A stretch of DNA of 64,000 nucleotides from Cupriavidus oxalaticus (lineage in GTDB: Bacteria; Pseudomonadota; Gammaproteobacteria; Burkholderiales; Burkholderiaceae): contig NZ_CP069812.1 of assembly GCF_016894385.1 (NCBI RefSeq), positions 1,364,001 through 1,428,000 on the forward strand, in the 5' to 3' direction. The stretch's first letter is position 1, and each line of letters begins with the position of its first letter. This document shows positions 1-9,355 of the stretch, piece by piece. The position numbers and the translations under genes were made by a program. The notes under the pieces are model-generated. The model was not told the origin of the DNA. It worked only from the letters and a program-made list of their open reading frames with translations, and searched no databases.

Positions 1-1311
<1,311 letters not shown>

Positions 1312-1340
1312 GGTGTCTCCTCGTTGTGCTGGCAGGGTCG

Positions 1341-3041
1341 TCAGACCCGGTCCCAGTCGAAGCGCGCCTTGTTGCCGGTGCCGAACACCTTCAGCGCGCC
1401 GTTCTCGCCGACGGCGTTGGGCCGCTGGAAGATCCAGTTCTGCCACGCGGTCAGGCGGCCGAAGATGCGCGTTGCCATGTTCTCGGCGCCGCCGAAGCGC
1501 AGGTTCGCTTCCATCCCGGTCAGTGCGTCGGGCGACAGGCTGGCGCGCTCTTCCAGCGCGATGCGGATCTCGTCCTCCCAGTCGATATCGTCGGGCGCGG
1601 CGGTGATCAGTCCGAGCGAGTCGGCGCTGAGCGCGTCGAGCGGCGCGCCGATGTGTTCGCGCACCGCGGTCAGTGCGGTCTCGTCGCCATAGAAGCGCGC
1701 GGCCAGCCGGGTTTGCCCGTTCGGCATCGGGTAGCGGCCGAAATTGACCGCGGACACGAAGATGCGCGGCGCGTCGTCGGGGGCGTCGGGCAGGTGCAGC
1801 ATGTAGCTGCGGTCGGCCGCCAGCGCCAGTTCGAGCAGCGTGCCGGCAAAGCACGAATCCTGCTCGATCAGCGCGATCAGGCTGCGCGACGACACGTCCA
1901 GCCGCGCCAGCGTACGGCGCAGCATGCCGATGGTCTCGCGCACGAACCAGTGGCCGGCATTGGCTTCCAGCAGCGCGTCGGCGGCCAGCACCTGCGCCGG
2001 GTCGCCGTCGGTCTTCAGCACCCAGATGCCGATGTCGAGATGGTTGGTGCGCAGCGTCAGGATGGCATCGTCGAGCTCGCGCGCCATCTTCAGCGGCCAC
2101 CATTGCGCGCCGGCCGCGACCACGCCGGCGAGGTCGGCGGGCTGGTGCTTGTCGGGGCCGAACACGATGAGCGTGGCCTTGCGTGCCGCGGGATCGATGT
2201 GCACGCGCACGGTCTCGTAGCGGTAGCCGTCGGGCTCGACCGTGCGCGACAGCGGCGTCAGCGTGATGCCGTGGTGGCCCTGCGGGCGGTCGCTGGCGGC
2301 GGCCAGCGCCGCGGCGCGCTCGGCGACGTATTCGGCGAAGCGCGCCGGCTTGACCACTTCATCGACCAGTTTCCAGTCCCGGGCGCGCTGGCCGCGCACG
2401 CCCTCGGTAGTGGTGCAGAAGATATCGGCATGGTCGCGCCGGACCTTGCGCTTGTCGGTCACCCGGGTCAGGCCGCCGGTGCCAGGCAGCACGCCCAGCA
2501 GCGGCACTTCGGGCAGGCTGACCGCGGACGAGCGGTCGTCGACCAGCACGATCTCGTCGCAGGCCAGCGCCAGCTCGTAGCCGCCGCCGGCGGTGGTGCC
2601 ATTGCAGGCGGCGATGAACTTCAGCCCGGAGTGCTCGCTGGCATCCTCGATGGCATTGCGGGTCTCGTTGGTGAACTTGCAGAAATTGACCTTCCACGCG
2701 TGTGACGACTGGCCCAGCATGAAGATATTGGCGCCGGAGCAGAAGATGCGCTCGCGCGCGCTGGTCAGCACCACGGTGCGCACTTCGGGATGCTCGAAGC
2801 GGATGCGCTGCAGCGCGTCGTGCAGTTCGATATCGACGCCGAGGTCATAGGAATTCAGCTTGAGCGCGTAGCCGGGGCGCAGGCCGGCTTCCTCGTCGAC
2901 GTCCATCGCCAGCGTGGCGACGGGGCCGTTGAAGCTGAGCTTCCAGTGGCGGTACTGGTCGGGATGGCGCTCGAACGTGACGGGAGCGGGGGCTTCTGCC
3001 TGGGCGGCAGGCTGAAGGGGGGCGGTTGCCGGCGCGGACAT
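1341..3041 (-). CDS. boxC: 2,3-epoxybenzoyl-CoA dihydrolase BoxC
   Basis: BoxC opens the ring of 2,3-epoxybenzoyl-CoA hydrolytically, releasing formate and giving 3,4-didehydroadipyl-CoA semialdehyde. The protein has 566 residues, the usual size for this two-part crotonase-fold enzyme and about twice a simple enoyl-CoA hydratase. Crotonase features are clear: the oxyanion-hole region ERIFCSGANIFMLGQ and the glycine-rich NGTTAGGGYELALACDEI in the N-terminal half. The start at 3041 is preceded by AAGGAGAC at good spacing. It is the first gene of the minus-strand boxC-boxB unit, downstream of boxR. Candidate BoxR-binding sequences lie 16-55 bp upstream of its start codon, so induction by benzoyl-CoA is likely. 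Confidence 0.96.
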   Translation of the reverse strand: MSAPATAPLQPAAQAEAPAPVTFERHPDQYRHWKLSFNGPVATLAMDVDEEAGLRPGYALKLNSYDLGVDIELHDALQRIRFEHPEVRTVVLTSARERIFCSGANIFMLGQSSHAWKVNFCKFTNETRNAIEDASEHSGLKFIAACNGTTAGGGYELALACDEIVLVDDRSSAVSLPEVPLLGVLPGTGGLTRVTDKRKVRRDHADIFCTTTEGVRGQRARDWKLVDEVVKPARFAEYVAERAAALAAASDRPQGHHGITLTPLSRTVEPDGYRYETVRVHIDPAARKATLIVFGPDKHQPADLAGVVAAGAQWWPLKMARELDDAILTLRTNHLDIGIWVLKTDGDPAQVLAADALLEANAGHWFVRETIGMLRRTLARLDVSSRSLIALIEQDSCFAGTLLELALAADRSYMLHLPDAPDDAPRIFVSAVNFGRYPMPNGQTRLAARFYGDETALTAVREHIGAPLDALSADSLGLITAAPDDIDWEDEIRIALEERASLSPDALTGMEANLRFGGAENMATRIFGRLTAWQNWIFQRPNAVGENGALKVFGTGNKARFDWDRV

Positions 3042-3055
3042 GGCTGTCTCCTTGA

Positions 3056-3096
3056 TGCACTATAGTGCCTTGCGGCTTTTGATGAAATATAGTGCA
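3056..3096 (-). promoter_or_regulatory. Candidate BoxR operator region in front of boxC
   Basis: A perfect 12-bp palindrome GCACTATAGTGC occupies 3057-3068, and a second TATAGTGCA (TGCACTATA on the coding strand) lies at 3088-3096. The same 9-mer TATAGTGCA recurs at 4278-4286 in front of the benzoate-CoA ligase gene. Regulators of the BzdR/BoxR family are known to bind TGCA-containing sites, so these are the best candidates for BoxR operators. The assignment is inference from position and repetition. Confidence 0.5.
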
Positions 3097-3165
3097 GAGG
3101 AAGGCGCGACGCAATGCCTGATTGCCCCGCGCGGCATGGAGCGGGGTTGGGGCTTTGAAAGCCGG

Positions 3166-4143
3166 TCAGACCCCGGCGGCCTGCAGTTGTGCGCGCAGCT
3201 GTTGCAGCGAGGTCGCGGCATCCAGGCCGCTGGTGTCGATCGAGATATCGGCGCGGGCGTACAGCGGCGTGCGCGCCTGCAGGATGCGGCGCAGGTCGGC
3301 CATGGCCTCGCGGTTGCCTTCCATCGGGCGCATGTCGCCCTGGGCCACCACGCGGGCCATGTGCTCTTCCGGCGAGGTGCGCACCCAGATGGTGTAGCAC
3401 TGCGCCAGCAGCAGGTTGAAGGTGGCCGGCTCCGACACCAGGCTGCCAGGCGTAGCGAGCACCATGCGCTCGTTCTCGCGCAGCGTGCGTTCCAGCGCCC
3501 GCATCTCGTAGCGGCGGTACGCGGCCTGGCCGTACAGCGAATGGATTTCGGACAGGCTGGCGCCGGCTTCCTGCTCGATCACGGTGTTCAGTTCGACGAA
3601 CGGCACGTCGCGCGCGGCCGCCAGCGCGCGGCCCAGCGTGGACTTGCCGGCGCCGCGCAGGCCGATCAGCGCGATGCGGCGGTGGCGCGCGTCACCGGAT
3701 TCTTCAGGTGCCAGCGCGTGGCGGCAGGCTTCGCGCACGCGCGCCAGGTCCGCGGACGGCAGTTGCGCCAGCCATTGGAGCATCTGCGCGAACTCCGTCG
3801 CCTGCTGGCCGTTCAAGCCGTTCGGGCCGTCCACCTCGGCCAGCACCACCGGCAGCGGCACGTCGAGCGCGCCGGCCACCTGGCGCAGCAGCAGCACCGA
3901 GGCATTGCCGGTGCCGGTTTCGAGGTTGGCCAGATAGCGCTCGGACACGCCGGCGCCGCGCGCCAGGTCCTTGCGCGACATGCCGCGCGACGCGCGCAGC
4001 GAGCGGATGCGGTCGCCCAGTTGCGTCAGGTAGGGGTCGCGCTCGCCGTTGGCGGCCGGCGCGGACGCTTCGCGCGCTGGGCGGGCGTCGGAATCGATGG
4101 CAGGCAGCGGGGCTGGGTCGCGGCGCATGGTGTCGAGGGTCAT
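3166..4143 (-). CDS. boxR: BoxR-type regulator: XRE helix-turn-helix fused to shikimate kinase-like domain
   Basis: This 325-residue protein joins an XRE/Cro-type helix-turn-helix (about residues 42-98, including GVSERYLANLETG) to a shikimate-kinase-like domain starting near residue 155, with a P-loop GLRGAGKS at 161-168. That architecture is diagnostic of BzdR/BoxR, benzoyl-CoA-responsive repressors of benzoate catabolism; the kinase-like domain senses benzoyl-CoA rather than phosphorylating shikimate. It lies between boxC and the divergent ligase gene, as expected for a local regulator. The intact P-loop suggests nucleotide may still bind, but enzymatic activity is not expected from what is known of the family. 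A TATAAT on its strand at 4191-4196 is a likely -10 element. Confidence 0.93.
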   Translation of the reverse strand: MTLDTMRRDPAPLPAIDSDARPAREASAPAANGERDPYLTQLGDRIRSLRASRGMSRKDLARGAGVSERYLANLETGTGNASVLLLRQVAGALDVPLPVVLAEVDGPNGLNGQQATEFAQMLQWLAQLPSADLARVREACRHALAPEESGDARHRRIALIGLRGAGKSTLGRALAAARDVPFVELNTVIEQEAGASLSEIHSLYGQAAYRRYEMRALERTLRENERMVLATPGSLVSEPATFNLLLAQCYTIWVRTSPEEHMARVVAQGDMRPMEGNREAMADLRRILQARTPLYARADISIDTSGLDAATSLQQLRAQLQAAGV

Positions 4144-4449
4144 GTTGGCCGGGCGGCGCCTGGGCCGCCTGGCAAAAAAAGCAAGGGCGCATTATACGAG
4201 CAGGGTTGCTGTGTCTTGTGACGCTGCGGGCTCCCCGTTCGGCGACAACCGCTAAGGCAACCGCCAAGGCCCTGTCTTATAGTGCATTCCCTTGCTTGCA
4301 TAATAGTTGATATGAAATAAAATGCATCGCAAAGCGGAGGCCGGAATGCAACGTGATCCGGACATCGCGATAACAGCGACTGGCCTGGCGCCTGGCGCGC
4401 AGTTGCCGGTCCAGGCAGCGCGCGGCATGCGACACCAAGGAGTGGAGAC
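4144..4449. promoter_or_regulatory. Divergent control region between boxR and bclA
   Basis: This 306-bp gap carries promoters in both directions. Towards boxR there is a perfect TATAAT on the minus strand (4191-4196). Towards bclA a plausible pair is TTGCAT (4296-4301), a 16-bp spacer and TAAAAT (4318-4323). TGCA-containing motifs flank and overlap that pair: TATAGTGCA at 4278-4286, TGCA at 4297-4300 and ATGCAT at 4322-4327. The 4270-4325 stretch is clearly more AT-rich than its surroundings. Promoter assignments are by eye. Confidence 0.5.
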
Positions 4450-6075
4450 ATGACGCCCCCCAATACCGCCGCGACTGCCGACACCGGCGCCGTCGCGGTG
4501 CTGCCGCCGCGCTATAACGCCGCCGAAGACCTGCTTTCGCGCAACCTCGATGCAGGACGGGGCGACAAGCTCGCCTATGTCGACGACGCCACTTCGCTGA
4601 CCTACGCCGAACTCGATGCCCGCGCCCGCCGCTTTGCCGGCGCGCTGCGCGAGGCGGGGTTCCGGCAGGAAGAGCGGCTGCTGCTGTGCGCGCTCGATAC
4701 CGTCGATTTCCCCACGGTGTTCCTCGGCTGCCTGCTCGCGGGCGTGGTGCCGGTAGCGGTCAACACGCTGCTGACCGCGGACGACTATGCCTACATGCTC
4801 GCGCACAGCGGCGCCCGCGCGGTGGTGGTATCGACGCCGCTGTTGCCCGTGATGCAGGCCGCGATCGACAAGAGCGGGCTGGCGCCGACGGTGATCCAGG
4901 CCGCTCCGCACGGCGATGCGGCGCCGGCATGCGGCGTGGGCGCGATGCTGGCGCGCACCCGTTCGCCCGCACCGGTCGCACGCACCGGTCCGGATGACAT
5001 GGCGTTCTGGCTCTATTCGTCGGGCTCGACCGGCCGCCCCAAGGGCACGGTGCATACCCACGGCAACCTGTTCCATACCGCCGACCTCTATGCCCGCCAG
5101 GTGCTTGGCATCCGCGAGGACGACGTCGTGTTTTCCGCCGCCAAGCTGTTCTTTGCCTACGGGCTGGGCAATGCGCTGACCTTTCCGATGTCGGTCGGCG
5201 CGACCACCGTGCTGATGGCCGAACGGCCCACGCCGACGGCGGTGTTCCGGCGCCTGCGCGAACAGCGGCCGACGGTGTTCTGCGGCGTGCCGACGCTGTT
5301 CGCGGGCATGCTCGCCGCGCCCGACCTGCCGGCGCGCGACGAGGTGGCGCTGCGCGTGTGCACCTCCGCCGGCGAGGCGTTGCCGCGCGATATGGGCGAG
5401 CGTTTCCTGGCACATTTCGGCTGCGACGTCCTGGACGGTATCGGCTCCACCGAGATGCTGCATATCTTCCTGTCGAACCGGCCCGGCGAGGTGCGCTACG
5501 GCACGACGGGCATGGCCGTCCCCGGCTACGAACTGAAGTTGCTGGACGAGCGCGGCGAACCGTGTGCGCCCGGCGAAATCGGCGACCTCTACATCAAGGG
5601 TCCGAGCGCGGCGCTGATGTACTGGTGCAATCGCGACAAGACGCGCGACACCTTCGTCGGCGAATGGACGCGCAGCGGCGACAAGTACCTGCGCGATGCC
5701 GACGGTTACTACACCTATGCCGGGCGCAGCGACGACATGCTCAAGGTCGGCGGCATCTACGTCTCGCCATTCGAGGTCGAGGCCGCGCTGGCGCTGCATC
5801 CGGCCGTGCTGGAAGCCGCGGTGATCGGCGTGGCCGATGCCGACGAGCTGGTCAAGCCCAAGGCCTTCGTCGTGCTGCGGCCGGGCCAGCCATGGCATGA
5901 CGGCATGGCCGCGGAGCTGCAGGCATTCATCAAGTCGCGGCTGGCGCCGTACAAGTACCCGCGCCAGATCGAATGCGTGCCGGAACTGCCCAAGACCGCC
6001 ACCGGCAAGATCCAGCGGTTCCGGCTGCGCCAGCGCGAAGAAGCCGCGCGCCAGTCCCCGACAACTCTTTCCTGA
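4450..6075 (+). CDS. bclA: Benzoate-CoA ligase
   Basis: This ATP-dependent ligase activates benzoate to benzoyl-CoA, the entry step of the box pathway. The 541-residue protein has the ANL-superfamily AMP-binding motif YSSGSTGRPKGTVHTHGN near residues 189-206, the YAGRSDDMLKVGG hinge region, and the C-terminal catalytic lysine K520 in TATGKIQR. Length and motifs match benzoate/aryl-CoA ligases of the box cluster rather than acetyl-CoA synthetases. The start is preceded by AAGGAGTGGAG. The gene is divergent from boxR and is followed after only 4 bp by an alpha/beta hydrolase gene, so the two are probably translated from one message. BoxR control is likely. Confidence 0.94.
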   Translation: MTPPNTAATADTGAVAVLPPRYNAAEDLLSRNLDAGRGDKLAYVDDATSLTYAELDARARRFAGALREAGFRQEERLLLCALDTVDFPTVFLGCLLAGVVPVAVNTLLTADDYAYMLAHSGARAVVVSTPLLPVMQAAIDKSGLAPTVIQAAPHGDAAPACGVGAMLARTRSPAPVARTGPDDMAFWLYSSGSTGRPKGTVHTHGNLFHTADLYARQVLGIREDDVVFSAAKLFFAYGLGNALTFPMSVGATTVLMAERPTPTAVFRRLREQRPTVFCGVPTLFAGMLAAPDLPARDEVALRVCTSAGEALPRDMGERFLAHFGCDVLDGIGSTEMLHIFLSNRPGEVRYGTTGMAVPGYELKLLDERGEPCAPGEIGDLYIKGPSAALMYWCNRDKTRDTFVGEWTRSGDKYLRDADGYYTYAGRSDDMLKVGGIYVSPFEVEAALALHPAVLEAAVIGVADADELVKPKAFVVLRPGQPWHDGMAAELQAFIKSRLAPYKYPRQIECVPELPKTATGKIQRFRLRQREEAARQSPTTLS

Positions 6076-6079
6076 AGCG

Positions 6080-6916
6080 ATGCAAGACGACAAGACACCG
6101 ATGCCGGCCAGCCTGGTGGAAATTCCCTTCGACGAACGCCGTATCCAGATCGAATACCAGTGGCTGCGTCCCGAGCGCACGCAGCGACCGCTGGTGGTCT
6201 TCCTGCACGAAGGCCTGGGCTCGGTCAGCATGTGGCGCGATTTCCCGCGCCATTTCTGCGAAGCCGGCGACTATCGCGGGCTGGTGTTCTCACGCTACGG
6301 CTACGGCCGTTCCACGCCGCGTCCGCATGCCGAGAAATGGCGCCCCGATTTCATGCACCGCCAGGCGCGCGAGGCGTTGCCGGCATTGTTCGATGCGCTC
6401 GACATCGGCCCCGGCCGCAAGCATGGCGTGCCCTGGCTGATGGGGCATAGCGATGGCGGTTCCATCGCGCTGATCTATGCCGCCAGCTTTCCGCAGGCGC
6501 TCGATGGCATCACCGTGCTGGCGCCGCATATCGTGGTGGAGGACCTGTCGGTGCGCAACATCGCCGCCACGCGCCAGGTCTATCTCGACACCGACCTGCG
6601 CGAGCGGCTGGGGCGACATCATGACGACGTCGAATCCGCCTTCTGGGGCTGGAACGATATCTGGCTCGACCCGGATTTTCGCCAGTGGGACCTGCGCCCG
6701 CTGTTGTCCGGATTGAAATGTCCGGGGCTCGCGGTGCAGGGCGAAGACGACGAGTACGGCACCATGGCGCAGATCGAGGGTATCCATCGATATGCCCCGC
6801 AAACCACCTTGCTTAAACTCGCGCGATGCGGCCATTCGCCACATCGCGACCAGCCTGAGGCGTTGACGCAGGCCGCGGTTCGGCATATAAACACACATAC
6901 TTCATACCTAAAATAA
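6080..6916 (+). CDS. Alpha/beta hydrolase of the box cluster
   Basis: This is a 278-residue alpha/beta-fold hydrolase. The nucleophile elbow GHSDGG (within LMGHSDGGSIAL), an acid in AVQGEDDEYG and the catalytic histidine in CGHSPH are all visible. I start it at the ATG at 6080, 4 bp after the ligase stop codon, because the longer frame running back into the ligase gene is an overlap artefact. Tight coupling to bclA points to a role in benzoate metabolism. A thioesterase that recycles CoA from dead-end acyl-CoAs, or an esterase supplying benzoate, would fit, but nothing in the sequence decides this. There is no signal peptide, so it is probably cytoplasmic. Confidence 0.85.
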   Translation: MQDDKTPMPASLVEIPFDERRIQIEYQWLRPERTQRPLVVFLHEGLGSVSMWRDFPRHFCEAGDYRGLVFSRYGYGRSTPRPHAEKWRPDFMHRQAREALPALFDALDIGPGRKHGVPWLMGHSDGGSIALIYAASFPQALDGITVLAPHIVVEDLSVRNIAATRQVYLDTDLRERLGRHHDDVESAFWGWNDIWLDPDFRQWDLRPLLSGLKCPGLAVQGEDDEYGTMAQIEGIHRYAPQTTLLKLARCGHSPHRDQPEALTQAAVRHINTHTSYLK

Positions 6917-7037
6917 TTGGGCTTCCCGCCCGCTCCGCAGGGTCCGCGGCGCAGCATGCGCCGTCGCAGGCCACGGCAGCGGCAGGGGGACCGGCAACGG
7001 TCCGGTAAGCCGCCGGCTTGACCACCAGGAGACATTC

Positions 7038-8231
7038 ATGCGTCGCTTCACACCGCGCAGGCTCGCGCCTGCCTGCCTTGCCGTCGCCACCGTGTTTGCC
7101 ATGGCCGGCGCCTCGGCCCAGCCTGCCCAGACAGCACCTGGCGGCAAGATCAAGGTCGGCTTCATGCTGCCGTACACCGGCACCTATGCGGCGCTCGGCA
7201 CCGCCATCGAGAACGGCTTCCGCATGTATGTGCAGCAGCAGGGCGGCAAGCTCGGTGGACGCGACATCGAGTACTTCAAGGTCGACGATGAGTCCGACCC
7301 CGCCAAGGCCCCGGAAAACGCCACCAAGCTGGTCAAGCGCGACCAGGTCGACGTGGTGGTCGGCACGGTGCATTCGGGCGTGCAGATGGGCATCGTCAAG
7401 GTCGCCAAGGAAAACAACACGCTGCTGATCATCCCCAACGCCGGCGTCGACGAAGCCACCGGTCCGCTGTGCGGCCCGAACATCTTCCGCACGTCGTTCT
7501 CGAACTGGCAGCCGGGCTATGCGATGGGCCAGGTGCTGGCCGAGCGCGGGCTCAAGAAGGTGGTGACGCTGACGTGGAAGTACGCGGCCGGCGAGCAGTC
7601 GGTCAAGGGCTTCAAGGAAGCCTTCGAGGCCAAGGGCGGCAAGGTGGTGAAGGAACTGAGCCTGCCGTTCCCCAATGTCGAATTCCAGGCGCTGATCACC
7701 GAGGTGGCTTCGCTCAAGCCGGATGCGGTGTTCGTGTTCTTTGCCGGCGGCGGTGCGGTCAAGTTCGTCAAGGACTGGGCCGGGGCAGGACTGAAGGACA
7801 AGATCCCGCTGTATGGCTCGGGCTTTCTGACCGACGGCACGCTGGAAGCGCAGGGCAATGCCGCGCAGGGGCTGGAGACCACGCTGCACTATGCCGACGG
7901 CCTGACCAATGCGCGCGACAAGAATTTCCGGCTGGACTACGCCAAGACCTTCAAGCTGCAGCCTGACGTCTATGCGGTGCAGGGCTATGACGCGGCACAG
8001 CTGCTCGCGGCCGGCGCCAATGCGGTCAAGGGCGACATGACGCGCAAGGCCGACCTGTACAAGGCCATGGGCGCGGCCAAGATCGACAGCCCGCGCGGTG
8101 CCTTTACGCTGTCGAAGGCGCACAACCCGGTGCAGGATTTCTACCTGCGCAAGGTGGACGGGCGCGAGAACAAGGTCAGCACGGTGGCGGTCAAGGCGCT
8201 GGCTGATCCGGCGCGCGGGTGCAGGTTGTAA
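7038..8231 (+). CDS. Periplasmic substrate-binding protein of a Liv-type ABC importer
   Basis: This is a type I periplasmic binding protein (Peripla_BP_6/LivJ-like), 397 residues, with a Sec signal peptide (MRRFTPRRLAPACLAVATVF, cleavage probably after the ASAQ region near residue 28). The mature start IKVGFMLPYTGTYAALGTAI is typical of the aromatic-acid/branched-chain amino acid class. CCAGGAGA precedes the ATG. It heads a five-gene importer operon lying next to the benzoate genes, so benzoate or a related aromatic acid is the favoured ligand by context; the sequence alone cannot separate this from branched-chain amino acids. A REP-like inverted pair directly follows the gene. Confidence 0.9.
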   Translation: MRRFTPRRLAPACLAVATVFAMAGASAQPAQTAPGGKIKVGFMLPYTGTYAALGTAIENGFRMYVQQQGGKLGGRDIEYFKVDDESDPAKAPENATKLVKRDQVDVVVGTVHSGVQMGIVKVAKENNTLLIIPNAGVDEATGPLCGPNIFRTSFSNWQPGYAMGQVLAERGLKKVVTLTWKYAAGEQSVKGFKEAFEAKGGKVVKELSLPFPNVEFQALITEVASLKPDAVFVFFAGGGAVKFVKDWAGAGLKDKIPLYGSGFLTDGTLEAQGNAAQGLETTLHYADGLTNARDKNFRLDYAKTFKLQPDVYAVQGYDAAQLLAAGANAVKGDMTRKADLYKAMGAAKIDSPRGAFTLSKAHNPVQDFYLRKVDGRENKVSTVAVKALADPARGCRL

Positions 8232-8256
8232 GGGCATCAATGCCCGCGGGTTTGCT

Positions 8257-8408
8257 CCCCTCTCCCGCTCGCGGGAGAGGGGCCGGGGGTGAGGGCATGC
8301 GGGTCAAGGGCTGACGCCCATCGGTTCAAAACCGAAGGCTCCGCTTGATCTGGTACCTAGCTAAACCACCCCTCACCCCAACCCTCTTCCCGTGCGGGGA
8401 GAGGGAGA
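8257..8408. repeat. Pair of inverted REP-like palindromic units
   Basis: Unit 1 (8257-8295) is a perfect hairpin with a 12-bp stem (CCCCTCTCCCGC, TC loop, GCGGGAGAGGGG), followed by the tail CCGGGGGTGAGGG. Unit 2 (8369-8408) is the same element in opposite orientation, with the tail first and then a hairpin at 8382-8405 carrying one mismatch. This type of CCCTCTCCC...GGGTGAGGG element is scattered through many Cupriavidus/Ralstonia genomes. Here it separates the abundant binding protein from the permease genes and could stabilise or attenuate the message at this point. Confidence 0.8.
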
Positions 8409-8487
8409 ACACCTTGCTCAGGCAAGTCCGGGCGGCTTTGGCGCACCCCAAACCGTCTTCCCTGTCGTAGTCTGCAGAAGTGCCCGC

Positions 8488-9354
8488 ATGGACATCGTCT
8501 CCTTCCTTATCCAGTGCCTGAACAGCGTGCAGTACGGCCTGCTGCTGTTCCTGGTCGCCAGCGGCCTGACGCTGATCTTCGGCATCATGGGCGTGATCAA
8601 CCTGGCGCACGGCAGCTTCTACATGCTGGGCGCGTACCTTGCCTTCACGCTCGCCGGGCTGACCGGCAACCTGTTTATCGCCATCCCGCTCGGCATCGTG
8701 CTGGCGGTGGTGTTCGGCTACGTGCTCGAGTGGGCCTTCTTCAGCTACCTGTACGAGCGCGACCACCTGCAGCAGGTGCTGATGACCTACGGGCTGATCC
8801 TGGTGTTCGAAGAGCTGCGCAGCATCCTGGTCGGCGACGATGTGCACGGCGTGCAGGTGCCGGCGCTGCTCGACGGCGCGCTGCCGATCGGCAACGACAT
8901 GACCTACCCGGTGTACCGGCTCTTTATCTCGGCGGTGTGCCTGGCGGTGGCCGCGGCCATGTACTACGTGATCCGGCGCACGCGGCTGGGCATGATGATC
9001 CGCGCCGGCGCGACCAACCGCGAGATGGTGCAGTCGCTCGGCATCAACATCACCGTGCTGTACCGCTTCGTGTTCGCGCTGGGCGTGGCGCTGGCGGTGC
9101 TGGCGGGGATGATCTCGGCGCCGGTGTCGTCGGTGTATCCGGGCATGGGCGGGCAGGTGCTGATCGTGTGCTTCGTGGTGGTGGTGATCGGCGGTATCGG
9201 CTCGGTCAAGGGCGCGCTGGTGGCGTCGCTGCTGCTGGGCTTCGTCGATACCTTTGGCAAGGTGTTCTGGCAGGAGGCGGCCGGCGTGCTGATCTACCTG
9301 CTGATGGCGGTGATCCTGCTGTGGAAGCCGCAGGGGCTGTTCAAGGCGGGCTGA
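8488..9354 (+). CDS. livH: Liv-type ABC importer permease (LivH)
   Basis: This is an inner-membrane permease of the LivH class, 288 residues and almost entirely hydrophobic helices. The family-typical segment LTLIFGIMGVINLAHGSFYM lies near residues 30-50, and the conserved cytoplasmic loop TRLGMMIRAGATNREMVQSLG contacts the ATPase. I use the ATG at 8488 (MDIVSFLIQCLNSVQYG), which matches the family N-terminus; the upstream in-frame extension runs through the repeat region. The gene ends 1 bp before livM. It probably forms the translocation pore together with LivM. Confidence 0.92.
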   Translation: MDIVSFLIQCLNSVQYGLLLFLVASGLTLIFGIMGVINLAHGSFYMLGAYLAFTLAGLTGNLFIAIPLGIVLAVVFGYVLEWAFFSYLYERDHLQQVLMTYGLILVFEELRSILVGDDVHGVQVPALLDGALPIGNDMTYPVYRLFISAVCLAVAAAMYYVIRRTRLGMMIRAGATNREMVQSLGINITVLYRFVFALGVALAVLAGMISAPVSSVYPGMGGQVLIVCFVVVVIGGIGSVKGALVASLLLGFVDTFGKVFWQEAAGVLIYLLMAVILLWKPQGLFKAG

Positions 9355-9355
9355 C

